Shown here piece after piece: positions 18,086 through 27,319 of a DNA stretch of 64,000 bases (its first letter is position 1; each line of letters begins with the position of its first letter). Made by a program: the position numbers and the translations under genes. The notes under the pieces are model-generated. The model was not told the DNA's origin. It did not search any database and saw only the letters and a list, made by a program, of their open reading frames with translations. The DNA lies in assembly GCF_003438995.1 (NCBI RefSeq), contig NZ_QSUN01000015.1:1-64000 (forward strand), given 5' to 3'. This DNA comes from Bacteroides sp. OM05-12 (GTDB taxonomy: Bacteria > Bacteroidota > Bacteroidia > Bacteroidales > Bacteroidaceae).

Positions 18086-19261
18086 TTACTTCTTCACATC
18101 TTCCAATCGACCAAAGTTATAAGTACCTTTTCTTATGACGTTCCCATTCTTATCCATCTCTACAAAAGGACCGTCTTTCTTTCCCTGACGGAAGAAACCT
18201 TCAAAGCGAACTCCGTTCTTATCCTCCATTATTCCTTTACCTTCCTCAAGACCATCGATAAAGCCTCCTTTGTATTTCGTTCCATCTTGAAGACGCATTA
18301 TACCTTGACCGTTGGCTTTATTATTTTTCCATTCGCCTTCGTAAACGTCTCCATTTCCCCAAGTATATTTTCCTTTACCATTACGTTGGTTTCCTTTCCA
18401 TTGACCTACATAGACTGCTCCGTTAGACCACGTAAATGTTCCTTGCCCCTCCTGTTCTCCATTCTTGAATTCTCCAACATACTTATCACCGTTCTTATGA
18501 TAATAAATGCCTTGACCGGTTCGCTCACCATCTACATAACTACCTTCATAGCGATCACCTGTATGAAAATAATAGATACCTTTACCGTGCTGAACATCCT
18601 TATCCCAATCACCGATATATTTATCTCCGTTCACATAGTAATAAGTTCCTTTACCATGGCGTGTATCGTCTTTCCAATCACCATCATACTTCGAACCGTC
18701 TTCCCAGACCAATACCCCTTTACCGTTTTTCTTATCACCGGCCCATTCTCCTTTGTATTCGGCTCCATTCTTCCATGTATAAGTACCGCCACCTTCACGT
18801 TTATCATTCACCCAGTTACCAACATAAATATCCCCATTATAATAAAACATGGTTCCCGTTCCATGCTGATAATCCGTAAACCACATACCTTCATAACGGT
18901 TGTTATTCATGAAATAATACGTTCCTCTACCATGCTGCTGGTCTTGAAACCACTGTCCTTCATACTTTTCTCCATCAGGGAAAGTATAGATTCCGAATCC
19001 TTCGCGCTTGCCTTTTACATACTCACCTTCGTAAATATCACCGTTCTTAAAAACAGTCTTACCTTTACCGTAAGGTTTACCATGTTTCAGTTCGCCGGTA
19101 TAAACAGAACCGTCTTTGAATGTATAGTTGCCAATCTTTATTTGAGAAGAAAAAAGCCCGGTTACCTTATCCATAAAACCACTTTTTCCTTGTGCATTAA
19201 CAGTAGTAGATATTGTTTGTATACTGAATAATATGAACAATAAATAAATATATTTTCGCAT
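18086..19261 (-). CDS. Secreted MORN-repeat protein
   Basis: 391 aa. Signal peptide residues 1-23 (YIYLLFILFSIQTISTTVNA). From about residue 45 to 368 there are 14 consecutive 23-residue MORN repeats of the form (T/I)YxxxNGDxYxGxWxxxxxxGxG, with almost no indels; for example YYYVNGDKYIGDWDKDVQHG. The repeats are equally regular in DNA as 69-bp units. MORN repeats form an elongated beta-hairpin sheet and often bind lipids or scaffold proteins. The role here is unknown; export to periplasm or surface is likely. Own -7 box upstream. Confidence 0.92.
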   Translation of the reverse strand: MRKYIYLLFILFSIQTISTTVNAQGKSGFMDKVTGLFSSQIKIGNYTFKDGSVYTGELKHGKPYGKGKTVFKNGDIYEGEYVKGKREGFGIYTFPDGEKYEGQWFQDQQHGRGTYYFMNNNRYEGMWFTDYQHGTGTMFYYNGDIYVGNWVNDKREGGGTYTWKNGAEYKGEWAGDKKNGKGVLVWEDGSKYDGDWKDDTRHGKGTYYYVNGDKYIGDWDKDVQHGKGIYYFHTGDRYEGSYVDGERTGQGIYYHKNGDKYVGEFKNGEQEGQGTFTWSNGAVYVGQWKGNQRNGKGKYTWGNGDVYEGEWKNNKANGQGIMRLQDGTKYKGGFIDGLEEGKGIMEDKNGVRFEGFFRQGKKDGPFVEMDKNGNVIRKGTYNFGRLEDVKK

Positions 19262-19292
19262 GTTATGACTATTTATTCCTTTAATGAGGTTT

Positions 19293-19300
19293 CAAAGGTA
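19293..19300 (-). promoter_or_regulatory. -7 box for the MORN gene
   Basis: TACCTTTG on the minus strand, an exact TAnnTTTG match, 31 bp upstream of the start codon in the short gap after the M16-like gene. No clear -33 box. Confidence 0.4.
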
Positions 19301-19329
19301 ACATTAATCCCTCGAAAAGCAGGAACATG

Positions 19330-20628
19330 TTATAATTTGTTAGATATTTTTTTGCCGACCACGACTTCCGTCAACCCGTCATTATTAAAATACTTTATTG
19401 CCAGTTCTCTCAAATCGGAGGAGGAAACTTCACGCACTGCCTCCAACGAACGTTGATAATAAGACTCATCCAAATGATTGGTCTCGATGAAAGTCCACGC
19501 TTCCGCTAAAGAAAAAGGTCCTTCATAGTTGCGGCACATCTGCCCTAACATATAATTTCTCACGATTGACAATTCCTTATCGGTTACGAGGTCATTCTTC
19601 AAAACTTCCATTTCGTGATAAACTTCTTTCACGATATTCTCCGTATATTCCCCGTCAGCTTCCGTGGAAACCACAAATACGCCCGTACCGGGATAAAAAA
19701 GAATCCCTGAACTTATACCATAAGTATATCCTTTATCTTCCCGGATATTCGACATCAAACGACTACCGAAATAGCCTCCGAACAAGGTCATAAGAACACG
19801 CATCTTCAAATAATCCGGATTATTTCTATCCATCGTCACGCATCCCATTCTTAATGAACTCTGCATGGCATCCGAACGCTCTACGAAAATACGTTTCTCC
19901 ATAGATGAATCCGGACGAAACGTTTCAAACTCCTCACGTTCTTTTATCTCTCCCCAAGACTGTTTGCCGAAAGCATTCTCCACCCGTGATTCAATTTCTG
20001 CCGTTACCTTTCCCGATAGATAAACCGAACAATTAGCGGAATGATAATAATGACGATGAAATTTCTTCAAGACTTCACGATTCAGCACGTCATAATCATC
20101 CACCGTTACAGTTCTTCCACTCGGATGGGCTGTACCGAACACTGATAAATTAAAATATTTCTGAGAGATAAAGTCTCCTTTCGTACTATTTACTAATAGT
20201 TGTTGCCTGTTGACATCCAACGTCGTACGCAATTCTTTTTCGGGGAAAGTAGGTTCTTTTATAATAGACTCGACAATCTCCAAAACCTGCGGGAAATACT
20301 TATTTAATGAATAAAGTGTCAGAAAAGAATATTCCATTCCTGCGGACAACTCCAGCCACGCACCATAATAATCCAGTTTCTCTTCTATCTGACCGGAGGT
20401 GTAGCGACTGCTTCCCTCCCGGAGCATACGGTTGGCAAACAAAGCCTGAAGCGGTTGCGATTGTTGGTAACGCCCGCCACGCAGCAACAGATCGAGGCGA
20501 ACTACATCTTGCTCTCCTGCCTGAATCACATTCAGCATTACTCCGTTCGACATTACCCTACGTTCCGGTTGCACGATATCTATCTTATCCAGTGAGTTAG
20601 TCAATGGTTGTATGGTACGGTCAAGCAT
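19330..20628 (-). CDS. M16-family peptidase-like protein lacking the zinc motif
   Basis: 432 aa with the two-domain M16B layout; the C-terminal half has LFGGYFGSRLMSNIREDKGYTYGISS, a signature of M16 C-terminal domains. The first domain should carry HxxEH at the site of QALFANRMLREGS (residues 61-73), but no His or Glu of that motif is present. It is therefore probably a non-catalytic subunit or a binding protein. Catalytic M16 partners usually sit next to such subunits, but none is adjacent here. It begins 5 bp after kdsB and is likely co-transcribed with it. Confidence 0.85.
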   Translation of the reverse strand: MLDRTIQPLTNSLDKIDIVQPERRVMSNGVMLNVIQAGEQDVVRLDLLLRGGRYQQSQPLQALFANRMLREGSSRYTSGQIEEKLDYYGAWLELSAGMEYSFLTLYSLNKYFPQVLEIVESIIKEPTFPEKELRTTLDVNRQQLLVNSTKGDFISQKYFNLSVFGTAHPSGRTVTVDDYDVLNREVLKKFHRHYYHSANCSVYLSGKVTAEIESRVENAFGKQSWGEIKEREEFETFRPDSSMEKRIFVERSDAMQSSLRMGCVTMDRNNPDYLKMRVLMTLFGGYFGSRLMSNIREDKGYTYGISSGILFYPGTGVFVVSTEADGEYTENIVKEVYHEMEVLKNDLVTDKELSIVRNYMLGQMCRNYEGPFSLAEAWTFIETNHLDESYYQRSLEAVREVSSSDLRELAIKYFNNDGLTEVVVGKKISNKL

Positions 20629-20633
20629 AATTA

Positions 20634-21395
20634 TTACTTATCGGTATTAATAGTTTTCAAAAACATTTCCGCTCTCTGCAAATCCTGCGGTGTATCGATG
20701 CCTATCGTCTCCACATCGCTAACGCCTACCTTTATCTTATATCCATTCTCAAGCCAACGAAGTTGTTCCAATGATTCGGCTATCTCCAAGGAAGACTGGG
20801 GAAGCGAAGTAATCTCTTTCAGCACCTCACCTCTATAAGCATATAAACCGATATGTTTGTAATAAGTATGATTCTTCAACCAGTCCTTCGTATCCACATA
20901 ACGCTGATACGGAATAATGGAACAGCTGAAGTAAAGTGCATTCATATCCTTGTCTACCACTACTTTCGGTGAATTTATGTTTTGCAACGCTTCGAAAGAG
21001 CTTTCCTCTGTAAACGGTTTTACCAAGGTAGCTATCTGCGTCTTATCATCTTCAAAACAAGATTTTATCACCTCCAGTTGTGACGGCTGTATGAAAGGCT
21101 CGTCTCCTTGTATATTCACAACAACATCAAACCCTTTCCCTACTTTGGTATATGCCTCATAGCAACGGTCTGTACCGCTTTTATGGGTAACGGAAGTCAT
21201 GACGACTTTTCCTCCGAAAGCCTTGACGGCAGTCTCAATGCGCTCGTCATCCGTAGCTACAAACACATCATCCAGTAGTCCGACCACCTGTTCGTATACG
21301 CGCTGAATCACAGTCTTCCCGCCCAACATAGCCAACGGCTTGGCAGGAAAACGGGTAGAAGCATATCTGGCAGGGATTATTCCTATAAATCTCAT
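20634..21395 (-). CDS. kdsB: 3-deoxy-manno-octulosonate cytidylyltransferase
   Basis: 253 aa. It activates Kdo with CTP to CMP-Kdo for attachment to lipid A (LPS core). Motifs: IIPARYASTRFPAKPLAMLGG at the N-terminus (split: nucleotide loop PARYASTRFPAKPL), FVATDDERI, VVNIQGDEPFI (metal-binding Asp) and HIGLYAYRGEVL near residue 183. Length normal. First gene of a kdsB-M16 pair; divergent from the folK-like gene. Confidence 0.96.
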   Translation of the reverse strand: MRFIGIIPARYASTRFPAKPLAMLGGKTVIQRVYEQVVGLLDDVFVATDDERIETAVKAFGGKVVMTSVTHKSGTDRCYEAYTKVGKGFDVVVNIQGDEPFIQPSQLEVIKSCFEDDKTQIATLVKPFTEESSFEALQNINSPKVVVDKDMNALYFSCSIIPYQRYVDTKDWLKNHTYYKHIGLYAYRGEVLKEITSLPQSSLEIAESLEQLRWLENGYKIKVGVSDVETIGIDTPQDLQRAEMFLKTINTDK

Positions 21396-21420
21396 ATTAC
21401 CTTAAAATCTATGTAATATG

Positions 21421-21428
21421 CAAAATTA
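21421..21428 (-). promoter_or_regulatory. -7 box for kdsB
   Basis: TAATTTTG on the minus strand, an exact TAnnTTTG match, 25 bp before the kdsB start. No clear -33 box. Confidence 0.4.
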
Positions 21429-21436
21429 CAAAAAGA

Positions 21437-21468
21437 TTTGGTAATCCCCCTTATTTACATTTATTTTG
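21437..21468 (+). promoter_or_regulatory. Candidate promoter for the folK-like gene
   Basis: TTTG at 21437-21440, 20 bp, then TTATTTTG at 21461-21468, one mismatch from TAnnTTTG. It lies 17 bp before the start codon, divergent from and adjacent to the kdsB -7 box. Confidence 0.35.
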
Positions 21469-21485
21469 CAGACAAAATCATCAAA

Positions 21486-21845
21486 ATGGAGATGCATTCC
21501 TGCTTTATCTGCATCGGTTCCAACACTTATTCGGAGAAGAATATGGAACTGGCAAGGAAAGAACTGCAACGGTTTTTTCCCGACATTGTTTTTGGTAAAG
21601 AAGTAGAGACAAAGCCTCTGTTATTTCGCAAGAACCTTACCCCTTTTCATAACCAGACCGGGAGATTTCATTCTTCTCAAAGTTCTGAAGAGATAAAACG
21701 CACCTGTAAACAGATTGAACGTCAGGCGGGAAGGATGCCGGAAGACAAATCAAAGGAAATAGTAAAACTGGATATTGACTTGGTTCAATATGATGATTTC
21801 ATCCTGAAACCGGAGGATATGCAACGTCCTTATATGAAAGGATAA
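21486..21845 (+). CDS. HPPK-like protein (6-hydroxymethyl-dihydropterin pyrophosphokinase family)
   Basis: 119 aa from the ATG at 21486 (MEMHSCFICIGSNT); an upstream start would add only hydrophobic leader. The N-terminal CFICIGSNTYSEKNMELAR matches the GSN start of HPPK, and KLDIDLVQYDD near residue 97 matches the IDLDIL metal-binding motif. It is shorter than typical FolK (about 150-170) and lacks a standard RWxPRxxDLD stretch: the equivalent region reads RMPEDKSKEIVKLDID. It may be the folate-pathway FolK of this organism or a divergent relative. Confidence 0.75.
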   Translation: MEMHSCFICIGSNTYSEKNMELARKELQRFFPDIVFGKEVETKPLLFRKNLTPFHNQTGRFHSSQSSEEIKRTCKQIERQAGRMPEDKSKEIVKLDIDLVQYDDFILKPEDMQRPYMKG

Positions 21846-21862
21846 TCAAAGGAAAGGTAGTT

Positions 21863-21961
21863 CGAATCGTTTCGACGTGGGAAGCCTTGCGTTCAGGCTT
21901 GGTCATCCTGTCGTTTCAGCATGGGAAGCCTGTCGTTTGTCCATGCTGAAACGATTGAAAC
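21863..21961. repeat. 22-bp array, family C, copy 1
   Basis: Consecutive 22-bp units: one with ATCGTTTCGACGTGGGAAG, then CCTTGCGTTCAGGCTTGG, then CCTGTCGTTTCAGCATGG, then CCTGTCGTTTGTCCATGC. The outer ends form a near-palindrome: AATCGTTTCGACGTGG (21865-21880) against CCATGCTGAAACGATT (21941-21956). It fills the gap between the convergent folK-like and PBP genes. A second copy lies in inverse orientation at 41525-41619. Confidence 0.8.
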
Positions 21962-22004
21962 AACCGCAAGTTTATATCATCCGCCCAAATGCTTTAAAGA
22001 GAAC

Positions 22005-24320
22005 CTACTCAAAGATTGCATCAATCCCCTCCGACTCCTCCATTTGAGAGCTTAGCGAATCTTTGCAAGGATCGAATTTATCAGGGAACGAAAAGGTTTC
22101 CGTTTCCGAATAACCCAGCGACTTATCAGCCAACACCTTATTCATATAAATAGCCCAAATAGGAAGTGCCATGCTTGCACCCTGCCCGTCGGCCATTCCG
22201 TCAAAATGAATGTCGCGTTCTTCACCGCCTACCCAACATCCGGAAACCAAAGACGGTGTGAAGCCCATAAACCATCCGTCGGAATTACGGTTCGTTGTTC
22301 CGGTCTTACCGCCCATATCCGCTTTCACACCCAAGCGACGGACGCGTCCGGCAGTACCTTCGTTAACAACGGCACGCAACATGACCAACATCTTATAAGC
22401 ACTTTCCTCACTGATCACCTCCTCCACCTGCGGCGAGAAGTTGGCAAGCACATTGCCTTCACTGTCTTCGATGCGGGTCACAAATACCGGTGCGGTACGT
22501 ATTCCCCTATTCGCAAAAGCCGTATAAGCACTGACCATCTCTCCCACTGATATCTCACACGGACCGAGACAAAGAGATACGGTGGGTTGAATATCACGGT
22601 TGAGTACACCGAAAGAGTGAATCAATCTGACCAAAGCATACGGATTCAATTTGCTCATAAGATAGGCTGTAATCCAGTTATCCGAATTGGCAAGTCCCCA
22701 CTTTAAAGTCACCATCTCACCGTAACGTTTCTTGTTGGCATTACGAGGCGACCAGGGAATACCATTCTCATCCATCAACGTCTGCTCTATATGCCGGGTT
22801 TCATCACAAGGAGAAAAACCGTTTTCCATCGCAAGAGTATATACATAAGGTTTAACGGTAGACCCCACCTGACGGCGTCCTACCATCGCCATATCATATT
22901 GGAAATAACGATAATCCGGACCACCCACATAAGCTTTTACCTCTCCGGTTATCGGGTCCATAGACATAAATCCGGTACGAAGGAAATGTTTGTAATAGCG
23001 GATAGAGTCAAGTGGCGTCATAATCGTATCTTTCTCTCCTTCCCACGTAAAGACAGACATTTCTTCTTTCTTATTGAATGCTTTCTGAATCTCTTCTTCG
23101 GAATGACCGGCCGCTTTCATGGTACGGTAGCGATCTGTCTGCCGAACAGCTCTTTGAAGAATATCGTCCACCTGTTCCTGAGTCAGCATATTGGTATAAG
23201 GGGCTTTCTTACGTCCTTGTTTCTCTTTAAAGAAGCGAGGCTGCAAGTATTCACCCAGATGCTGGCGTACAGCTTCTTCCGCATAACGCTGCATGCGGGA
23301 GTCAATACTGGTGTAAATCTTCAAACCATCCGTATAGATGTTATAATTTGTCCCGTCTTTCTTCTTATTCTTTGCACACCATCCATAAAGCGGATTATTC
23401 TGCCATGCCAGAGAATCTTCATAGTATTTTTGCATCTGCCAGCCACGATAGTCGCTCCTCTTCGGTTCTTTGGCAGTCATCACACCACGCAGATATTCAC
23501 GGAAATAAGTTGCCAATCCTTCTTTATGGTCAACCCGTCGATAACGCAAGGTCAAAGGCAGCTGCTTCAGGGAGTCACATTCCGCTTCGGTTATGTATCC
23601 GCCTTTACGCATCTGTTCCAAAACAACATTACGACGCCCCCGCGTACGCTCATTATGACGTACAGGATTGTATAACGACGGATTCTTACACATACCTATC
23701 AGCGTAGCGGCCTCCTCAATCTTCAAGTCTTTCGGCTCTCTTGAGAAATAAGTATTTGCAGCAGTCTTAATACCTACGGCATTATTCAGGAAATCAAACT
23801 TATTCAAGTACATCGTCAGGATTTCCTCTTTTGTATAATAACGCTCCAAACGAACGGCAATCACCCATTCAATAGGCTTTTGCAGCAAACGTTCGAGCAC
23901 GTTATCCGCACTTGGAGAATATAACTGTTTGGAAAGCTGTTGGGAGATAGTGCTACCACCACCTGCATTTTTCTGCATCAACAGCCCGCGCTTTACGATA
24001 GCACGGAATAAGGCTTTTGCATCAATACCGGAGTGCTCTGCAAAACGTGCGTCCTCCGTAGCAATTAAAGCGTGTACCAGATTGGGCGACAAATCCTGAT
24101 ATCCCACATATACACGGTTTTCTTTGCTCAACGACCATGTACCGAGCATCTTACCATCCGAAGAAATAATCTCAGTGGCGAATTTATAAGTAGGATTCTC
24201 CAGTTCCTCTACCGGAGGCATATAACCGATCCAACCTTTCGCGATAGCAGTAAATACGAAAGCTGCTCCCAAAATGATAATAGCAAGTAATCCCCAGAGA
24301 ATATATATAATCTTTTTCAT
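22005..24320 (-). CDS. Class A penicillin-binding protein (PBP1A-type)
   Basis: 771 aa from the ATG at 24320; the codon before it is a GTG. One N-terminal TM anchor (about residues 5-27), then a GT51 glycosyltransferase domain with ATEDARFAEHSGID (catalytic Glu near residue 90), GGSTISQQLSKQL and EEILTMYLNKF. The transpeptidase domain follows: GRRQVGSTVKPY (SxxK near 483), SDN near 545 and GGKTGTTNRNSDGWF (KTG near 673). It polymerises and cross-links peptidoglycan in the periplasm. Divergent from pyrB; convergent with the folK-like gene across a repeat array. Confidence 0.95.
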   Translation of the reverse strand: MKKIIYILWGLLAIIILGAAFVFTAIAKGWIGYMPPVEELENPTYKFATEIISSDGKMLGTWSLSKENRVYVGYQDLSPNLVHALIATEDARFAEHSGIDAKALFRAIVKRGLLMQKNAGGGSTISQQLSKQLYSPSADNVLERLLQKPIEWVIAVRLERYYTKEEILTMYLNKFDFLNNAVGIKTAANTYFSREPKDLKIEEAATLIGMCKNPSLYNPVRHNERTRGRRNVVLEQMRKGGYITEAECDSLKQLPLTLRYRRVDHKEGLATYFREYLRGVMTAKEPKRSDYRGWQMQKYYEDSLAWQNNPLYGWCAKNKKKDGTNYNIYTDGLKIYTSIDSRMQRYAEEAVRQHLGEYLQPRFFKEKQGRKKAPYTNMLTQEQVDDILQRAVRQTDRYRTMKAAGHSEEEIQKAFNKKEEMSVFTWEGEKDTIMTPLDSIRYYKHFLRTGFMSMDPITGEVKAYVGGPDYRYFQYDMAMVGRRQVGSTVKPYVYTLAMENGFSPCDETRHIEQTLMDENGIPWSPRNANKKRYGEMVTLKWGLANSDNWITAYLMSKLNPYALVRLIHSFGVLNRDIQPTVSLCLGPCEISVGEMVSAYTAFANRGIRTAPVFVTRIEDSEGNVLANFSPQVEEVISEESAYKMLVMLRAVVNEGTAGRVRRLGVKADMGGKTGTTNRNSDGWFMGFTPSLVSGCWVGGEERDIHFDGMADGQGASMALPIWAIYMNKVLADKSLGYSETETFSFPDKFDPCKDSLSSQMEESEGIDAIFE

Positions 24321-24343
24321 CACAAATAGAATTATTTATCGTG

Positions 24344-24351
24344 CAAAAGTA
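24344..24351 (-). promoter_or_regulatory. -7 box for the PBP gene
   Basis: TACTTTTG on the minus strand, an exact TAnnTTTG match, 23 bp before the start. No -33 TTTG at normal spacing. Confidence 0.4.
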
Positions 24352-24434
24352 TAACAAATCTTTTAATTAAAAGCGGTTTATAACAAAGTTCAACTAAATC
24401 TATGTCGAATCGTGTCTATTTAATCTTTTTTTCA

Positions 24435-24442
24435 TACCTTTA
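24435..24442 (+). promoter_or_regulatory. -7 box for the pyrB operon
   Basis: TACCTTTA, one mismatch from TAnnTTTG, 40 bp before the pyrB start. No clear -33 box and no leader hairpin of the pyrimidine-attenuator type. Confidence 0.35.
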
Positions 24443-24482
24443 CGCTCCGTATTAGATTGTACACAGATAAACAATTAAGGAT

Positions 24483-25409
24483 ATGGAAAACAGAAGTTTA
24501 GTTACCATTGCCGATCATTCCAAAGAACGGATTCTCTATCTTTTGGAGATGGCAAAGCAGTTCGAACAGAATCCAAACCGTAAAATATTGGACGGTAAAA
24601 TAGTTGCAACCCTCTTTTTTGAACCGTCTACACGTACCCGCCTGAGCTTTGAGACAGCAGCCAACCGACTGGGTGCCCGTGTCATCGGATTCACAGATCC
24701 AAAAGTCACAAGCTCTTCTAAAGGAGAGACATTAAAAGATACGATTATGATGGTGAGCAACTATGCGGACATCATCGTCATGCGCCATTATCTGGAAGGT
24801 GCGGCACGTTATGCCAGCGAAATTGCTCCTATACCTATTATAAATGCAGGAGACGGTGCCAACCAACATCCGTCGCAAACGATGCTCGATCTCTATTCTA
24901 TTCAAAAGACACAAGGCACATTGGAGAATCTGAACATCTATCTTGTAGGCGACTTGAAATACGGACGTACAGTACACTCTTTGCTGATGGCGATGCGTCA
25001 TTTCAATCCGACATTCCATTTCATTGCGCCCGAAGAGCTGAAGATGCCGGAAGAATACAAGTTATACTGTAAAGAACATAATATAAAGTATGTAGAACAC
25101 ACCGACTTTACCGAAGAGACGATAGCGGAAGCTGATATTTTGTATATGACCCGTGTACAGCGCGAACGTTTCACCGATTTAATGGAATACGAGCGTGTGA
25201 AGAATGTATATATCTTAAAGAATAAAATGCTTGAACATACCCGTCCCAACCTCCGGATACTTCATCCGTTGCCTCGTGTAAACGAGATAGCTTATGACGT
25301 AGACGACAATCCGAAGGCTTATTATTTTGAACAAGCCCACAACGGACTCTTTGCCCGCCAAGCCATCATCTGCGATGCGCTGGGCATTACACTGGACGAT
25401 ATTAAATAA
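24483..25409 (+). CDS. pyrB: Aspartate carbamoyltransferase catalytic subunit
   Basis: 308 aa. It condenses carbamoyl phosphate with aspartate, the committed pyrimidine step. Carbamoyl-phosphate motif [13 protein letters not shown] about residues 46-58, [17 protein letters not shown] (HPTQ variant HPSQ) and the aspartate-side [16 protein letters not shown] near residue 260. Followed 25 bp later by pyrI, so it is the type that assembles with a regulatory subunit and should be feedback-controlled by nucleotides. Confidence 0.97.
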   Translation: MENRSLVTIADHSKERILYLLEMAKQFEQNPNRKILDGKIVATLFFEPSTRTRLSFETAANRLGARVIGFTDPKVTSSSKGETLKDTIMMVSNYADIIVMRHYLEGAARYASEIAPIPIINAGDGANQHPSQTMLDLYSIQKTQGTLENLNIYLVGDLKYGRTVHSLLMAMRHFNPTFHFIAPEELKMPEEYKLYCKEHNIKYVEHTDFTEETIAEADILYMTRVQRERFTDLMEYERVKNVYILKNKMLEHTRPNLRILHPLPRVNEIAYDVDDNPKAYYFEQAHNGLFARQAIICDALGITLDDIK

Positions 25410-25434
25410 GTATACATTATTATATAGGAAGATT

Positions 25435-25896
25435 ATGAGCGAAAACAAACAAGAATTACAGGTTGCCGCATTAAAGAACGGAACTGTAATAGACCATATA
25501 CCAAGTGAGAAGTTATTTACCGTCGTCTCTTTATTGGGATTGGAAAAGATGGATTCCAATATCACGATCGGATTTAACTTGAAGAGTAAGAAGTTGGGTA
25601 AAAAGGGTATTATCAAGATAGCGGATAAATACTTTGACGATGAGGAAATAAACCGGATATCCGTCGTTGCTCCACACGTAAAACTAAATATTATCCGCGA
25701 TTACGAGGTAGTGGAAAAGAAAGAGGTACAAATGCCGGAAGACTTAAAAGGTATTGTGAAGTGTGCCAATCCGAAATGTATTACCAACAACGAACCAATG
25801 GCTACCCTTTTCCACGTGATAGATAAGGAGAATTGCATTATCAAATGCCATTATTGCGAAAAGGAACAAAAGAAAGAAGATATTACCATTATCTAA
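25435..25896 (+). CDS. pyrI: Aspartate carbamoyltransferase regulatory subunit
   Basis: 153 aa from the ATG at 25435, standard PyrI length. The N-terminal allosteric nucleotide-binding domain includes [22 protein letters not shown]. The C-terminal zinc domain has Cys110, Cys115, Cys138 and Cys141 (VKCANPKC...CHYC), the four ligands that hold it to PyrB. It confers CTP/ATP control. Starts 25 bp after pyrB and is followed after 30 bp by a flavin-reductase gene. Confidence 0.97.
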   Translation: MSENKQELQVAALKNGTVIDHIPSEKLFTVVSLLGLEKMDSNITIGFNLKSKKLGKKGIIKIADKYFDDEEINRISVVAPHVKLNIIRDYEVVEKKEVQMPEDLKGIVKCANPKCITNNEPMATLFHVIDKENCIIKCHYCEKEQKKEDITII

Positions 25897-25926
25897 ACGA
25901 TAAACTCTGATTAAACCAGTATAAGA

Positions 25927-26493
25927 ATGAAACAGGATTGGAAACCGGGAACAATGATTTATCCGTTGCCTGCCGTATTGGTAAGCTGCGGAAGTAATGA
26001 AAGCGAATATAATATCATAACAGTAGCGTGGACGGGTACTATCTGTACCAATCCGCCGATGTGTTATATATCCGTGCGACCGGAACGCCATTCTTATTCC
26101 ATCCTGAAAAAGAATATGGAGTTTGTCATTAACCTGACAACTAAAGATATGGCGTTTGCCACAGACTGGTGTGGTGTGCGTTCCGGCAAAGACCATAACA
26201 AATTCGAAGAGATGAAACTCACTCCCGGCAAATCCACCGTCATAAATGCTCCTATTATTGAAGAGTCTCCTTTATGCATCGAATGCCGGGTGAAAGAAAT
26301 CATTTCATTAGGTTCACATGATATGTTTATTGCCGATGTAGTCAATGTGAAGGCAGACGACAAGTACCTGAATGCAGCAACCGGGAAACTGGAACTGGCA
26401 GAAACGCATCCTTTGGTATATCTGCACGGAGGATATTATGATTTAGGAAATAAGATCGGTAAATTCGGCTGGTCTGTCGAGAAAAAGAAATAA
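25927..26493 (+). CDS. Flavin reductase-like FMN-binding protein
   Basis: 188 aa, flavin_reduct split-barrel family: WKPGTMIYPLPAVLVSCG, NIITVAWTGTICTNPPMCYISVRPERHSY and EFVINLTTKDMA. Such proteins bind FMN and reduce flavin or act as oxidoreductases of unknown substrate. It sits in the pyrB-pyrI unit; one base separates its stop from the next start. A second, different paralogue is at 31256-31816. Confidence 0.88.
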   Translation: MKQDWKPGTMIYPLPAVLVSCGSNESEYNIITVAWTGTICTNPPMCYISVRPERHSYSILKKNMEFVINLTTKDMAFATDWCGVRSGKDHNKFEEMKLTPGKSTVINAPIIEESPLCIECRVKEIISLGSHDMFIADVVNVKADDKYLNAATGKLELAETHPLVYLHGGYYDLGNKIGKFGWSVEKKK

Positions 26494-26494
26494 T

Positions 26495-27217
26495 ATGAGA
26501 AAAAGTCTACTCCTCTTAATCTATTTATTTGTTTGCCTATCTTCTTATTCACAGAATGATCCAGTGAATAAAGAGAAAAACTTTCATGTAAATGTCGGTA
26601 TAAAAGGAGGATTCAACTCATCCATGTATTTTGTAGATAAGTTCAAGATAAAAGACGTCACGATCCATGAAATACAAAACAATTACAGAGTAGGATATTT
26701 CGGTTCCATATTCATGAGAATAAATATGAGACGACACTTCATCCAACCGGAAATAAACTACACCATCAGTAAAAGCGACATTCAATTCGACAAGAAGGGT
26801 TCGCAGCATCCGGATATAGAACCCGATTATGCAAACATCAGTTCTACAATACGAATGGTAGAACTTCCTATTCTATACGGATATAACTTCATCAAATCCG
26901 GCCCGTATGAAATGCATTTCTTTGTCGGTCCGAATATAAAATACGTTTGGCAACAGAAATCTAAATTGCGGTTCAATAACTTTGACCAACAAGGTATCGA
27001 AGAAGATTTATACCCGATAAATATCAGTGCCATTCTTGGTGTCGGTGTCAGGATTTCCCGTATAATCTTTGACTTTAGATACGATATAGGACTTTATAAT
27101 ATCTCGAAGAGCGTGACTTATGAGAATATTAATCAAGAGGGCGAAGAAGAAAAATCCAACATCATTTTCAATCGAAGAAACAATATTCTGAGCTTCTCTC
27201 TGGGTTTTATCTTTTAA
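26495..27217 (+). CDS. PorT-like outer-membrane beta-barrel protein
   Basis: 240 aa. Signal peptide residues 1-19 (LLLLIYLFVCLSSYSQ). The rest fits a small porin-family barrel: FHVNVGIKGGFNSSMYF, FGSIFMRINMRRHFIQPEINYT, YEMHFFVGPNIKYVWQ and ISAILGVGVRISRIIFDFRYDIGL. It ends in Phe (SFSLGFIF) as barrels do. Likely a structural or transport outer-membrane protein; no specific role. Its start overlaps the tail of the flavin-reductase gene almost directly, so it is read from the same transcript. Confidence 0.82.
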   Translation: MRKSLLLLIYLFVCLSSYSQNDPVNKEKNFHVNVGIKGGFNSSMYFVDKFKIKDVTIHEIQNNYRVGYFGSIFMRINMRRHFIQPEINYTISKSDIQFDKKGSQHPDIEPDYANISSTIRMVELPILYGYNFIKSGPYEMHFFVGPNIKYVWQQKSKLRFNNFDQQGIEEDLYPINISAILGVGVRISRIIFDFRYDIGLYNISKSVTYENINQEGEEEKSNIIFNRRNNILSFSLGFIF

Positions 27218-27239
27218 ATAAAACATTTTCACCGTTTCA

Positions 27240-27270
27240 TTGTGGAATGTCCATATTTTATTTAAATTTG
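27240..27270 (+). promoter_or_regulatory. Promoter of glyA
   Basis: TTG at 27240-27242, 20 bp, then TAAATTTG at 27263-27270, an exact TAnnTTTG box. It lies 50 bp before the glyA start. Confidence 0.6.
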
Positions 27271-27319
27271 TCCACATAATAAAAATCTCGAATAAACCTA
27301 CTTATTATCTATCATTAGA

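Noticed and set aside
18287..19231. 314-residue open frame on the plus strand
   Set aside because: It is the antisense shadow of the regular 69-bp MORN repeats; the minus-strand protein has a signal peptide and clear repeats.
22791..23675. 294-residue open frame on the plus strand
   Set aside because: Antisense to the PBP gene, whose catalytic motifs are intact on the minus strand.
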